Assembly (NCBI GenBank): GCA_021798955.1 | Contig: JAJZBK010000009.1 | Coordinates: forward strand, 18,674-82,673 | Reading direction: 5' to 3' | DNA length: 64,000 bases | Source: Actinomycetes bacterium | GTDB taxonomy: Bacteria; Actinomycetota; Acidimicrobiia; Acidimicrobiales; RAAP-2 | Shown: piece after piece, positions 1 through 7,520 of the stretch | Layout: every line of letters starts with the position of its first letter | How positions within the stretch are numbered: position 1 is the first letter of the stretch | Translations under genes and position numbers: made by a program | Notes under the pieces: generated by a model | Seen by the model: only the letters and a program-made list of their open reading frames with translations | What the model was told of the DNA's origin: nothing | Databases searched by the model: none

Positions 1-162
1 TCGTTGCGCACCGACGTCCAACGGCTGACCCAGGCCATTGCCACCCGGCTCGAGGGGCTCATCAGCAGAGCTCCCGAGCAGTGGCACGCGTTCCAACCGG
101 TGTGGCCGTCGGACCGTCGGGAGGGTAGGCGTGGCGGGCTGGCCGTGGCGGTGGCCTCGTGA
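1..162 (+). CDS. C-terminal end of a PatA/HtrB-like phosphatidylinositol-mannoside acyltransferase (partial)
   Basis: Open from the first base in frame 1 to TGA at 160-162, giving the last 53 residues of a protein whose start lies outside the window. The segment reads RAPEQWHAFQPVWPSDR, which resembles the C-terminal P-E-x-W-x-x-[FL]-x-P-x-W motif of the lysophospholipid acyltransferase (HtrB/PatA) family. In actinobacteria PatA acylates phosphatidylinositol mannosides at the inner membrane, and its gene commonly lies just before pimA. Here a pimA-like gene follows after one intervening gene. The stop overlaps the next start by GTGA. Family assignment rests on a short motif plus context. Confidence 0.65.
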   Translation, partial: SLRTDVQRLTQAIATRLEGLISRAPEQWHAFQPVWPSDRREGRRGGLAVAVAS

Positions 163-2144
163 CCGGTGAGCTCCAGCTCGGTGCCACCGAGGCGGCGCTC
201 GGTGTGCCTGCCGTTGGTGCTCTGGCCCCGTCGTCGGGTCCAGGACAACCCGGGACAGATGAGGGGGAAGCAGTCGAGCCGGGTATCCCCACCGGTGCCA
301 CCGCCAGCCTCACCACCAGCCCCAATGCCAGTACCAGTACCCCGTCAGCCACGACCGACGGCGTGCGTCCAAGTGAGGCGGAACAGGATCAGCCCGACGC
401 CGCCACGTCGAGTGAGGCAGCGGGGGCGGTGCGGTTGCGCCTCCGGGCGCTCATCGGGCACGAGTTCGACGTCGTGGTGGTGACGGATGCCTCGGGTTGG
501 GTCGGCTTCGTCAGCGCCTCGGCCCGTCGGGTGCTCGGCATCGAGCCGGAGGAAGCCGTCGGGAAGTCGATCTTCGACTGCCTCGACGTGGCGACCATGC
601 CTGCGTTCCGGGCGGTCTTCGACGACCTCGTGGCCCGCCGCCGGTTGATCGCGTCGCTCGAGCTGCAGGCGCAGCGGAGCGACGGCCGGCTGGTCGTCGT
701 CGAGGTGGTGGCGGCGAACCACCTCGAGGACCCCATCCACGGGATGGTGCTCAGCCTCCGAGACGTCACCGAGCAGCGTCGGCGGGAGGCGCGCGCCGAC
801 GACGTCGATCGGCGCCACGCCGCCATCGTCGACTCGTTGGCCGACGGCGTGATGATGGTCGACGCTGCCGGCGCGATCGTGCGGGTCAACGACGCGCTCG
901 AGCGCCTCTCGGGGATCCCGTCCTCGTGGTTGATGGGCAAGCGGCTCCCTGACGTCCTGGCGCACATCGTCCGGTCGGGCACCAAGCTCGTCGACGCCGA
1001 CGGTCGTCCCGTGCCTGACGAGGACAACCCCGTGGTGCGGAGCCTCGCCCAGGGCCGCACATCGGCCGGGGTCGTCATGGGGGTCATCCGGGAGGGCCTG
1101 CCGACGCTGTGGGTCCGGGTCAACGCCCGGGCCATGGTCGACGCCGACGGCACGGTGGCCGGAGCGGTTGCCACCTTCAGCGACGTCACCGAGCAGCGTC
1201 GTGTCGCCCACGAGCGCGGCGACGAGCAGCGGTTCCTCGAGGCCCTGCTCGACACGTTGGAGGAAGGCATCGTGGCCTGCGACACCGACGGGCGGATGAC
1301 GGTGTTCAACCCGGCCGCAAAACGCCTGCATGGGCTCGACGCCCGGTCGGACCCCATCGGCAAGATCCCCTCCGGACGAGGACTGCTGCGTGTCGACGGC
1401 GAGCCGATGCAGGCGCACGAGAACCCGCTGGTGCGCGCCCTGTCCGGCGAACGGGTCCGTGAGGCCGAGATGGTCATGGTGACCCGCTCCGGCGCGCGCC
1501 GGGTGGTCAGCGTGAACGGGCAGCGGCTGGTGGGCGAACGTGGAGACACGCTCGGGGCGGTGGTGGCCATCCACGACGTCACCGAGCGCAAGCGGAACGA
1601 GGCGCGCCTGGCAGAGCTCGCCCTGCACGACCCGCTCACCGGGCTGGCCAACCGGACTCTGCTCACCCAACGTCTCCGGAGCGCGATCGACCGGCACGCC
1701 GAGGGCGCCTTGCACCGCCGGAACGCCACCGAGGCTGCCGGTGGGTCCGTCGCCATCTTCCTTCTCGACCTGGACGACTTCAAGGAGATCAACGACCACC
1801 TGGGCCACGATGTCGGGGACGAGGTGCTGGTGGCCGCTGCCCGCCGTCTGTCGGGCATCGTGCGGTCCGAGGACACGGTCGCTCGCCTGGGGGGGGACGA
1901 GTTCGTCGTGGTCTGCGAAGTGACAGGCGGGAAGGCCGGGTTAGCGGCCATGAGCGACCGCATCACGGCCACCTTGAGCGCACCCTACGAGGTGGGCGGC
2001 GAAGTGGTCACCGCAGCGGCGTCGGTCGGGGGGGTGCTGCTCGACGAGGAGAACGCCGACCCGTCGGTGCTGCTCAGTCGAGCCGACGACGCCATGTACG
2101 CGGTGAAGTGGAGCCGCCGCAGCCAGCGCCAGTCGCCCCGGTAG
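159..2144 (+). CDS. Cytosolic PAS-PAS-PAS-GGDEF diguanylate cyclase
   Basis: 661 aa from a GTG overlapping the preceding stop (GTGA). Residues 1-95 are low-complexity (Ala/Ser/Thr/Pro). Three PAS-like sensor domains follow at roughly 96-205, 222-345 and 362-478, each ending in a D-V-T-E-[QR] linker. A GGDEF domain fills about 482-655. The active-site motif is intact (GGDEF, residues 578-582), and an RxxD inhibitory site (R-S-E-D, 569-572) lies five residues upstream, so a feedback-inhibited cyclase making c-di-GMP from two GTP is expected. No EAL domain and no membrane segment are seen, so it should be a soluble sensor. The unusual point is its place inside a glycolipid operon, coupled to the acyltransferase. 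Confidence 0.9.
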   Translation: MTGELQLGATEAALGVPAVGALAPSSGPGQPGTDEGEAVEPGIPTGATASLTTSPNASTSTPSATTDGVRPSEAEQDQPDAATSSEAAGAVRLRLRALIGHEFDVVVVTDASGWVGFVSASARRVLGIEPEEAVGKSIFDCLDVATMPAFRAVFDDLVARRRLIASLELQAQRSDGRLVVVEVVAANHLEDPIHGMVLSLRDVTEQRRREARADDVDRRHAAIVDSLADGVMMVDAAGAIVRVNDALERLSGIPSSWLMGKRLPDVLAHIVRSGTKLVDADGRPVPDEDNPVVRSLAQGRTSAGVVMGVIREGLPTLWVRVNARAMVDADGTVAGAVATFSDVTEQRRVAHERGDEQRFLEALLDTLEEGIVACDTDGRMTVFNPAAKRLHGLDARSDPIGKIPSGRGLLRVDGEPMQAHENPLVRALSGERVREAEMVMVTRSGARRVVSVNGQRLVGERGDTLGAVVAIHDVTERKRNEARLAELALHDPLTGLANRTLLTQRLRSAIDRHAEGALHRRNATEAAGGSVAIFLLDLDDFKEINDHLGHDVGDEVLVAAARRLSGIVRSEDTVARLGGDEFVVVCEVTGGKAGLAAMSDRITATLSAPYEVGGEVVTAAASVGGVLLDEENADPSVLLSRADDAMYAVKWSRRSQRQSPR

Positions 2145-2161
2145 CCTGGTACCAGGTCGTG

Positions 2162-3262
2162 GTGAACGCCTCGCTCGAGGTTGCCCTGGTGTGCCCGTAC
2201 AGCCTGTCCGTCCCAGGTGGGGTGCAGGGGCAGGTGGTCGGTCTGGCCGCTGCCCTCGAGCGCCGGGGGCATCGGCCAGTGGTGTTCGCCCCGGTGGACG
2301 GCATCGTGCCAGAGGGCGTACCGGTGACGCCGACCGGGCCGTCGGTCGCGGTGCCGGGCAACGGCTCGAGGGCGCCGATCGCCCGCTCGCTTGCCAGCGT
2401 GGTAGCGAGCGCCAGGAGGGTGAGGACGGGCGGCTTCGACGTGGTGCACGTCCACGAACCGCTCGTCCCCGGGCTGCCCTGGGCGTTGCTCGTCGGCCGG
2501 CGGGTACCTCCCGGCGTCGCCACCTTCCACCGCAGCGGGGTCAGCGCCGGCTACCGCGTCCTCCGTCCCCTGGGCGGTCGGGTGACGGCCCGCTACGGCG
2601 TGCGGGTGGCGGTGTCCGAAGCGGCGCGTGCCACGGCAGCGGCGGTGGTGCCGGGTCCGCTGCAGCTGCTCTACAACGGCGTGGACATCGACGTGGGCGG
2701 CGTCGAGCCATGGCCTACGATCGGTCCTACCATCCTCTTCCTCGGCCGGCACGAACCGCGCAAAGGCCTGGCCGTGCTCCTCGCCGCCCACGACCGCCTC
2801 GCCGTGCCGCGCCCGGTGCTGTGGATCGCCGGTACCGGTCCCGAGACGGCGTTGCTCCGGCAGCGCTTCCCGGCAACGACCGAACGATGCTGGCTCGGTG
2901 TCATCGACGAGAGCGAGAAGCGTCGTCGCCTGGCGGGTGCCCATGTGCTGGCGGCGCCGTCGCTCGGGGGGGAGTCGTTCGGGATCGTCCTGCTCGAGGC
3001 CATGGCGCAGGGCACCGTGGTCGTGGCGAGCGACATCGACGGCTACCGCCAGGCTGCCTCGGGAGCGGCGCGGTTGGTCCCGCCGGGCGACGTCACGGCG
3101 CTCGCCGCCGCCTTGGCCGAGGTCTGCGCGAGCACGTCGAGCGAGACGGTCGAACGACTGGTTGCCCGGGGTCGGGAACGGGCCGAGGCGTGCTCGATGA
3201 CCCGGCTCGCCGAGCGGTACGAGGAGGCCTATCTCGCCACGCTGGACGCGGAGCGCCGGTGA
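2162..3262 (+). CDS. pimA: PimA-like phosphatidylinositol alpha-mannosyltransferase (GT4)
   Basis: About 366 aa with the two Rossmann halves of a GT-B glycosyltransferase. The N-terminus reads ALVCPYSLSVPGGVQGQV, the GDP-mannose/PI-binding signature of PimA. The C-terminal donor-binding segment is GESFGIVLLEAMAQG, with the E-x7-E pattern. PimA transfers the first mannose to phosphatidylinositol on the cytosolic face of the membrane. Start is uncertain: GTG 2159 and 2162 are adjacent, and an in-frame GTG at 2108 would overlap the cyclase gene. I chose 2162 because family members begin three or four residues before the V-C-P-Y motif. A TAGCCT hexamer (2142-2147) lies just upstream and could give a very short leader. 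Confidence 0.88.
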   Translation: MNASLEVALVCPYSLSVPGGVQGQVVGLAAALERRGHRPVVFAPVDGIVPEGVPVTPTGPSVAVPGNGSRAPIARSLASVVASARRVRTGGFDVVHVHEPLVPGLPWALLVGRRVPPGVATFHRSGVSAGYRVLRPLGGRVTARYGVRVAVSEAARATAAAVVPGPLQLLYNGVDIDVGGVEPWPTIGPTILFLGRHEPRKGLAVLLAAHDRLAVPRPVLWIAGTGPETALLRQRFPATTERCWLGVIDESEKRRRLAGAHVLAAPSLGGESFGIVLLEAMAQGTVVVASDIDGYRQAASGAARLVPPGDVTALAAALAEVCASTSSETVERLVARGRERAEACSMTRLAERYEEAYLATLDAERR

Positions 3263-3269
3263 CCACCCG

Positions 3270-3281
3270 TACACTCTGGTG
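3270..3281 (+). promoter_or_regulatory. Putative leaderless promoter (-10 TACACT)
   Basis: TACACT at 3270-3275 fits the actinobacterial TANNNT -10 element. It is followed by exactly six bases and then ATG at 3282, so the transcript would begin on the start codon. No Shine-Dalgarno lies between. The same geometry recurs at many first genes in this window. Confidence 0.5.
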
Positions 3282-3323
3282 ATGCACTGCTCGAGCGGCC
3301 AGGTGGGGGAGGATGGCGAGTGA
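3282..3323 (+). CDS. 13-codon leader ORF before the M48-like gene
   Basis: ATG at 3282 opens a 13-residue frame (MHCSSGQVGEDGE) ending in TGA at 3321-3323. That stop overlaps the GTG start of the next gene at 3320 (GTGA), the same coupling used by long genes here. The ORF sits at leaderless spacing behind a TACACT hexamer, so it may simply bring ribosomes to the downstream start, or it may act as a regulatory leader peptide. The purine-rich stretch at 3305-3314, which would serve as the Shine-Dalgarno of the downstream gene, lies inside this ORF. An ORF this short can occur by chance; the promoter spacing and overlap are the only support. Confidence 0.4.
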   Translation: MHCSSGQVGEDGE

Positions 3324-4390
3324 GCGGGTCCCGTGGCTCGTCGCGACGGTCCGGTTCCGGCGGTCCGGCACGCCGGCCGTCACCACCATCGTCCGGGCAC
3401 CGGCGGGCGGGCTCCGGTAGACAAGCGGCATCGTCCCACCGTGCCGACCAGCGTTCGGGGCACCGAGGACGCCCGGACACCCACCGCACCCGCGCGACGA
3501 CAGGGGTGCCGAACCGCACGTCCGTGCCCGTCCCGCCCGAGGTCCTCGCCGGGAGGTCGAGCGAGGCGGCCGAGGAGGCCGAGACGGTAGCGACGAACGA
3601 GCGGCGCGCCCTGTGGCTGGTGGCCTCTCGGGTGACGGTGGTCGCGCTCCTGGCTGGTGTGGTTGGAGGCGCGGTCGCGGGGTTGGTGGGCGGAGGTGGA
3701 GCTGCCGTCGCTGCCGGGCTCGCGGTCGTGGTCGTGGTCGGCCTCGTCGGTGTCGGGCTGCTCCGCTGGGCAGGTTCCGGAGCTGTCGTCCGGTCGCTCG
3801 GGGCACGCCCGGCCGGACCCGAGGAGCTCCCGAGGCTGCGAAACCTTGCTGAAGGCCTGTGCGCCACCATCGGCGTAGCGTCTCCCGACATCATGGTGGT
3901 CGACCACCCAGGGGCCAACGCGCTGGCGCTGGCTCGGCCGCGAAGGCCGTCGGTGCTCGTGGTCACCGCCGGGCTGGAGTCGTCCCTTTCTGTCGTCGAA
4001 CTGGAAGGGGTGCTGGCCCACGAGCTGGTGCGCGTCAAGCTCCACGAGACTGAGCTCGCTGCTGCAGCGCTCGCCGTGACGGCACCGCTGGCCGCCGTGG
4101 GCGGTCGAGGCGCCGATCGGGTCCGGTCCCTGCTCGGTCCGTCGCGGGCGTTCCGCGCCGATCAGCGGGCGGCTGCCGTCGTCCGCTACCCCCCCGGCCT
4201 GGCGGCCGCCCTCGAGCGCCTGCTCGTCGTGGCGTCCTCGACCAGCCCGGCACCTGCTCCGTGGGAGCGAGGACCGATCGCCCGGAGCACGCGTCCGTTG
4301 TGGGTGGACCCGGTGGGAGCAGACGACGTTCCCCGAGAGGGCAACCTCGACCACACCGCCGTTAGGGCCGCCACCCTCGCCCTCGAGTAA
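3320..4390 (+). CDS. HtpX-like M48 peptidase homologue lacking zinc ligands
   Basis: 356 aa. Residues 1-95 are Arg/Ser/Gly/Pro-rich and probably disordered. Two hydrophobic segments follow at about 97-120 and 125-147, then a domain resembling the M48 (HtpX-type) membrane metalloprotease. The expected HExxH reads HELVR (234-238), so the second zinc histidine is Arg. The downstream third-ligand region, normally R-E-[FY]-x-A-D, reads R-A-F-R-A-D (276-281), so the glutamate is Ala. Both changes argue against metalloprotease activity. It is more likely a pseudo-enzyme or membrane quality-control partner. GTG 3320 has a good Shine-Dalgarno and overlaps the leader ORF; a shorter start at GTG 3507 cannot be excluded. 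Confidence 0.7.
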   Translation: MSGSRGSSRRSGSGGPARRPSPPSSGHRRAGSGRQAASSHRADQRSGHRGRPDTHRTRATTGVPNRTSVPVPPEVLAGRSSEAAEEAETVATNERRALWLVASRVTVVALLAGVVGGAVAGLVGGGGAAVAAGLAVVVVVGLVGVGLLRWAGSGAVVRSLGARPAGPEELPRLRNLAEGLCATIGVASPDIMVVDHPGANALALARPRRPSVLVVTAGLESSLSVVELEGVLAHELVRVKLHETELAAAALAVTAPLAAVGGRGADRVRSLLGPSRAFRADQRAAAVVRYPPGLAAALERLLVVASSTSPAPAPWERGPIARSTRPLWVDPVGADDVPREGNLDHTAVRAATLALE

Positions 4391-4421
4391 GGGTCCGGCG
4401 ATCCGGCCGTCGCCTCGCCGG

Positions 4422-4982
4422 CTAGGCGGGGGCGTCGGGCGAGCCAGTGTGGACGTGGTCGCGCAGGCGACGCAGGAGCGCGGTGAGCGTCCGCTCCTCC
4501 TCGGCAGTGAACAGTCCGGTGAACACGTCGTCGAGCTGTGCGGCGTGCGAGGGGAGGACCTCGGACATCAGCCGGGCGCCGGTGGGTGTGAGCACGGCAA
4601 AGGCCCCCCGGCCGTCCTCGGGGCACGACGCCCGCTCGACCAGGCCACGTTGCTCGAGCCGGTCGACGGCCCGGGTGAGCCCACTACGGGTGAGGGAGAT
4701 CTGGTCGGCCAGCTCGCTCATCCGCAGGCGTCCTCCCGGCGTTCGCGACAGGCGCACCAACACGTCGAGCGCTTGGTTCGAGGCACCCGACTGGACGGCA
4801 AGCCGGTGCTCGACGAGGCGTCGGAGCCCGCTGGCTGCCTCGAAGAGGAGCCCGGCGGTGGTCATCCGGTCGACGTGCCCGTCGCCGTGCTCGCACCCGT
4901 GGTCGGAGCGTGCCGGCTCCTCGGCTCCCGTGACGGCGGTGCCGGTGGCCGGTCGGTGCACCGTGGTTCCTCCGTCGGCCAT
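4422..4982 (-). CDS. MarR-family transcriptional regulator
   Basis: 186 aa from ATG 4982. A short charged N-terminus (about 40 aa) precedes a winged helix-turn-helix domain: the segment SELADQISLTRSGLTRAVDR is the recognition helix region and the wing follows at R-L-E-Q-R-G-L-V-E-R. These regulators act as dimers that release DNA on binding small ligands or on oxidation. The protein has Cys residues both before and after the HTH, but no pattern I can assign to OhrR. It is divergent from yceI, with two matching palindromes between the genes, so it very likely controls yceI and itself. An upstream in-frame ATG at 5024 would place the operator inside the gene and is unlikely. Confidence 0.9.
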   Translation of the reverse strand: MADGGTTVHRPATGTAVTGAEEPARSDHGCEHGDGHVDRMTTAGLLFEAASGLRRLVEHRLAVQSGASNQALDVLVRLSRTPGGRLRMSELADQISLTRSGLTRAVDRLEQRGLVERASCPEDGRGAFAVLTPTGARLMSEVLPSHAAQLDDVFTGLFTAEEERTLTALLRRLRDHVHTGSPDAPA

Positions 4983-4994
4983 GTGCTCAGTGTA
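4983..4994 (-). promoter_or_regulatory. Leaderless promoter of the marR gene
   Basis: On the minus strand TACACT (4994-4989) is followed by six bases (4988-4983) and the ATG at 4982. This is exact leaderless spacing. A -35 position 17 bp further upstream would fall at 5012-5017, inside the first operator palindrome, so the regulator could block its own promoter. Confidence 0.6.
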
Positions 4995-5012
4995 CCGAGA
5001 ACAGAGGGATAG

Positions 5013-5041
5013 TTGCATGCGCAATTGCTCGCCGGTAGAAT
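5013..5041 (+). promoter_or_regulatory. yceI promoter (-35 TTGCAT, -10 TAGAAT)
   Basis: TTGCAT (5013-5018) and TAGAAT (5036-5041) are separated by 17 bp, a good vegetative sigma-factor promoter pointing at yceI. The -35 overlaps the first operator palindrome, and the second operator starts just after the -10, so a bound repressor would cover both promoter ends. Confidence 0.65.
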
Positions 5042-5055
5042 AGTTGCGAAAGCAA
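5013..5055. promoter_or_regulatory. Twin operator sites for the MarR-family regulator
   Basis: Two copies of TTGC-N4-GCAA lie at 5013-5024 and 5044-5055, each preceded by ATAG. Their centres are 31 bp apart, close to three helical turns, so two dimers would sit on the same DNA face. Both lie in the intergenic region between divergent marR and yceI and overlap promoter elements of both genes. Binding by the adjacent regulator is inferred. Confidence 0.7.
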
Positions 5056-5137
5056 GTAGCACTTCCGGCCCGAGCGGTGCCCGGCGGTGTGCCTGCCGGC
5101 GCCCCGCCGGGACAGGAGCAGACAAGAGGAGGATGAG

Positions 5138-5719
5138 ATGGCTGACGGGACAGAAGTCACGAGCAGGGTGGTCGACGGCGTAGAGCTGCCGGCGGTCGGC
5201 ACGTACGCGCTCGACCAGTCGCACACCCATGTGGGCTTCTCGGTACGGCACATGGCCGTTTCGAAGGTGCGCGGTCGCTTCACCAGCTTCGAGGGGACGC
5301 TGGTCGTCGCCGAGGACCCGACGCAGTCTTCGGTGCGGGTGACCATCGACGCCAACAGCGTGGACACCCGCGACGAGAGCCGCGACGAGCACTTGCGGAC
5401 GAACGACTTCTTCGACGTGGCGAACAATCCGACCTGGACGTTCCAGAGCACGGCCGTCCGACCGACGGGCAAGGGGCGTTGGGACGTGGAGGGTGAGCTG
5501 ACCATCCGGGGAGTCACCCGCACGGTCGTGCTCGACACGACGCTCGAGGGTGTCGTGAAGGACCCCTACGGCAACCACCGGGCCGGGTTCAGCGCCACGA
5601 CCGAGATCGACCGTGAAGACTTTGGCGTCTCCTTCGGGGCAGTGATGGAGGCCGGTGGCCTGGTCGTGGCCAAGCGCGTCACGATCGAGATCGAGGCCGA
5701 GGCCGTCCTGCAGCAGTGA
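5138..5719 (+). CDS. YceI-family lipocalin-like protein (cytoplasmic form)
   Basis: 193 aa beginning at ATG 5138 behind a strong Shine-Dalgarno (GAGGAGGA, about 5127-5134). The pattern YALDQSHTHVGFSVRHM near the N-terminus and the closing I-D-R-E-D-F-G-V-S motif are characteristic of the YceI/polyisoprenoid-binding fold, a beta-barrel that holds a long isoprenoid. No signal peptide is present, unlike periplasmic Escherichia coli YceI. This matches the cytosolic subgroup often found beside a MarR regulator. Its exact role is unknown; binding of isoprenoid quinone or polyprenol-type lipids is the family-based guess. It is expressed from the TTGCAT/TAGAAT promoter under the twin operators. Confidence 0.9.
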   Translation: MADGTEVTSRVVDGVELPAVGTYALDQSHTHVGFSVRHMAVSKVRGRFTSFEGTLVVAEDPTQSSVRVTIDANSVDTRDESRDEHLRTNDFFDVANNPTWTFQSTAVRPTGKGRWDVEGELTIRGVTRTVVLDTTLEGVVKDPYGNHRAGFSATTEIDREDFGVSFGAVMEAGGLVVAKRVTIEIEAEAVLQQ

Positions 5720-5852
5720 CGTGCGGCTCGTGGTTCCCCCGGCTCGGGCCCTGCCACCGGTGGCCGTGGTCCGGTCGGGGGCGCCCCGGGCTGTCGGCGG
5801 CCCGGCGCGAGCTGGCTCTCCCTGGCCGGTCGAAGACCACCTGGTGCGACAG

Positions 5853-5864
5853 TAAGCTTCGGCC
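5853..5864 (+). promoter_or_regulatory. Leaderless promoter of pdxS
   Basis: TAAGCT (5853-5858), then six bases, then ATG 5865. No Shine-Dalgarno is present. The intergenic stretch upstream (5720-5852) holds nothing else I can identify. Confidence 0.6.
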
Positions 5865-6785
5865 ATGACGACTCCTGCGCCGAACGCCAGTGCATCGGAC
5901 GGGACGCCCCCAGTCACGGGGACGTTCACTGTCAAACGGGGTCTGGCGGAGATGCTGCGGGGAGGCGTCATCATGGACGTCGTAGACGCCGGGCAGGCCA
6001 AGGTGGCCGAAGACGCCGGCGCGGTGGCTGTGATGGCGCTCGAGCGCGTCCCGGCTGACATCCGGCGCGACGGCGGGGTGGCTCGGATGAGCGACCCCGC
6101 GCTCATCGAGGGGATCAAGGCGGCGGTGACGATCCCGGTGATGGCCAAGGCGCGCATCGGCCACTTCGCCGAAGCGCAGGTGCTCGCGTCCCTCGGCGTC
6201 GACTACATCGACGAGAGCGAGGTGCTCACGCCGGCCGACGAGGCGCACCATATCGACAAGTGGCCGTTCACCGTGCCGTTCGTGTGCGGGGCGACCAACC
6301 TCGGGGAGGCACTGCGCCGCATCTCGGAAGGTGCGGCGATGATCCGCTCGAAGGGCGAGGCGGGTACCGGCAACATCGTCGAGGCCGTCCGCCACCTGCG
6401 GTCCATCCTCGGCGACATCCGGCGCATCACCCAGGCCGATCCGGCAGAACGCTACGCCTGGGCCAAGGAGCTCGCTGCGCCGATCGGGCTGGTGCAGGAG
6501 CTCGCCGAAACGGGGCGACTGCCGGTCCCGTTGTTCTGTGCGGGCGGCATTGCCACGCCTGCTGACGCGTCGCTCGTCATGCAGCTCGGGGCGGAGGCGG
6601 TCTTCGTCGGCTCGGGCATCTTCAAGAGCGAGGACCCGGCCCGTCGGGCCCGGGCGATCGTGGAGGCGACCGCGCACTTCACCGACGCCGCGCTGGTGGC
6701 AAAGGTGTCCACGGGCCTTGGCTCGGCCATGCCGGGCCAGGAGGTCGCCGCGCTGGACGTGCGGCTGGCCGAACGCGGGTGGTGA
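5865..6785 (+). CDS. pdxS: Pyridoxal 5'-phosphate synthase subunit PdxS
   Basis: 306 aa, normal family length, a (beta/alpha)8 synthase. It condenses ribose 5-phosphate, glyceraldehyde 3-phosphate and ammonia to pyridoxal 5'-phosphate. The two catalytic lysines are in M-A-K-A-R-I-G-H and [11 protein letters not shown], both intact. The phosphate-binding motif [12 protein letters not shown] is near the C-terminus. The N-terminal 20 residues are a variable extension. PdxS forms a dodecamer bearing PdxT glutaminase subunits, and pdxT follows 45 bp downstream, so both are probably on one transcript. Confidence 0.98.
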   Translation: MTTPAPNASASDGTPPVTGTFTVKRGLAEMLRGGVIMDVVDAGQAKVAEDAGAVAVMALERVPADIRRDGGVARMSDPALIEGIKAAVTIPVMAKARIGHFAEAQVLASLGVDYIDESEVLTPADEAHHIDKWPFTVPFVCGATNLGEALRRISEGAAMIRSKGEAGTGNIVEAVRHLRSILGDIRRITQADPAERYAWAKELAAPIGLVQELAETGRLPVPLFCAGGIATPADASLVMQLGAEAVFVGSGIFKSEDPARRARAIVEATAHFTDAALVAKVSTGLGSAMPGQEVAALDVRLAERGW

Positions 6786-6830
6786 GCTGACCCCCGGGCC
6801 GGGGCTGGGCCGCCGCGTGGTGCTGTCGTC

Positions 6831-7436
6831 ATGATCGGCGTGCTCGCCCTCCAAGGCGACGTCCGGGAGCACCTACGCGTGCTCGAGCACCTTGGTGAAC
6901 CGGCGCGTCCGGTGCTCGAACCGGCTGACCTGGCCGGCGTGAACGGCCTGGTGCTGCCGGGAGGAGAGTCGACGACGCTGTCGCTGCTCCTCTCCTCGTC
7001 GGGGCTGCTCGGGCCGGTGGGCGACCTGCTCGACGCCGGCACGGCTGTCTTCGGTACGTGCGCAGGGATGATCCTCCTGGCCGGCGAGGTCAGCGACGGA
7101 CGTCCCGACCAAGCCCACTTCGGCGGCATCGACCTCGAGGTCCGGCGCAACGGGTTCGGCAGCCAGGCGGCGTCCTTCGAGTGCGACCTGGAGGTCGACG
7201 CGCTGGGCTCGCCGCCGTTGCACGCCGTCTTCATCCGGGCGCCGCTCGTGGAGCGGGCCGGAGCGGGGGTCGACGTCCTGGCCCGGCTCCCACTGGGTCC
7301 TTCGGGCTCGGTGGCGGGTACCGGGAGCCCGGTCCTGTGCCGGCAGGGGAGCGTGCTGGTCAGCTCGTTCCACCCGGAGCTGACCACGGACACCCGGGTG
7401 CATCGCTACTTTGTCGAGATGGCCAAGGGGGCCTGA
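6831..7436 (+). CDS. pdxT: Pyridoxal 5'-phosphate synthase glutaminase subunit PdxT
   Basis: 201 aa class-I glutamine amidotransferase that releases ammonia for PdxS. It begins MIGVLALQGDVREH, as expected for PdxT. The oxyanion strand is LPGGES, the nucleophile elbow is G-T-C-A-G with the catalytic Cys, and the His-Glu pair is in SSFHPEL. It follows pdxS by 45 bp with no clear Shine-Dalgarno. The two genes together are the DXP-independent route of vitamin B6 synthesis. Confidence 0.97.
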   Translation: MIGVLALQGDVREHLRVLEHLGEPARPVLEPADLAGVNGLVLPGGESTTLSLLLSSSGLLGPVGDLLDAGTAVFGTCAGMILLAGEVSDGRPDQAHFGGIDLEVRRNGFGSQAASFECDLEVDALGSPPLHAVFIRAPLVERAGAGVDVLARLPLGPSGSVAGTGSPVLCRQGSVLVSSFHPELTTDTRVHRYFVEMAKGA

Positions 7437-7520
7437 GCCCGGGCTCACCGGGATGGCGCAGCCGGATGGCGGTCTCGCTGCCGGCGGCGGCTCCCGGGAG
7501 GAGCAGAGAGGAACCAGCCG

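Noticed and set aside
345..1808. Long minus-strand ORF across the cyclase gene (487 aa)
   Set aside because: It is His/Arg/Asp-rich, has no family motifs and lies opposite a clear GGDEF protein; high-GC DNA gives many such shadows.
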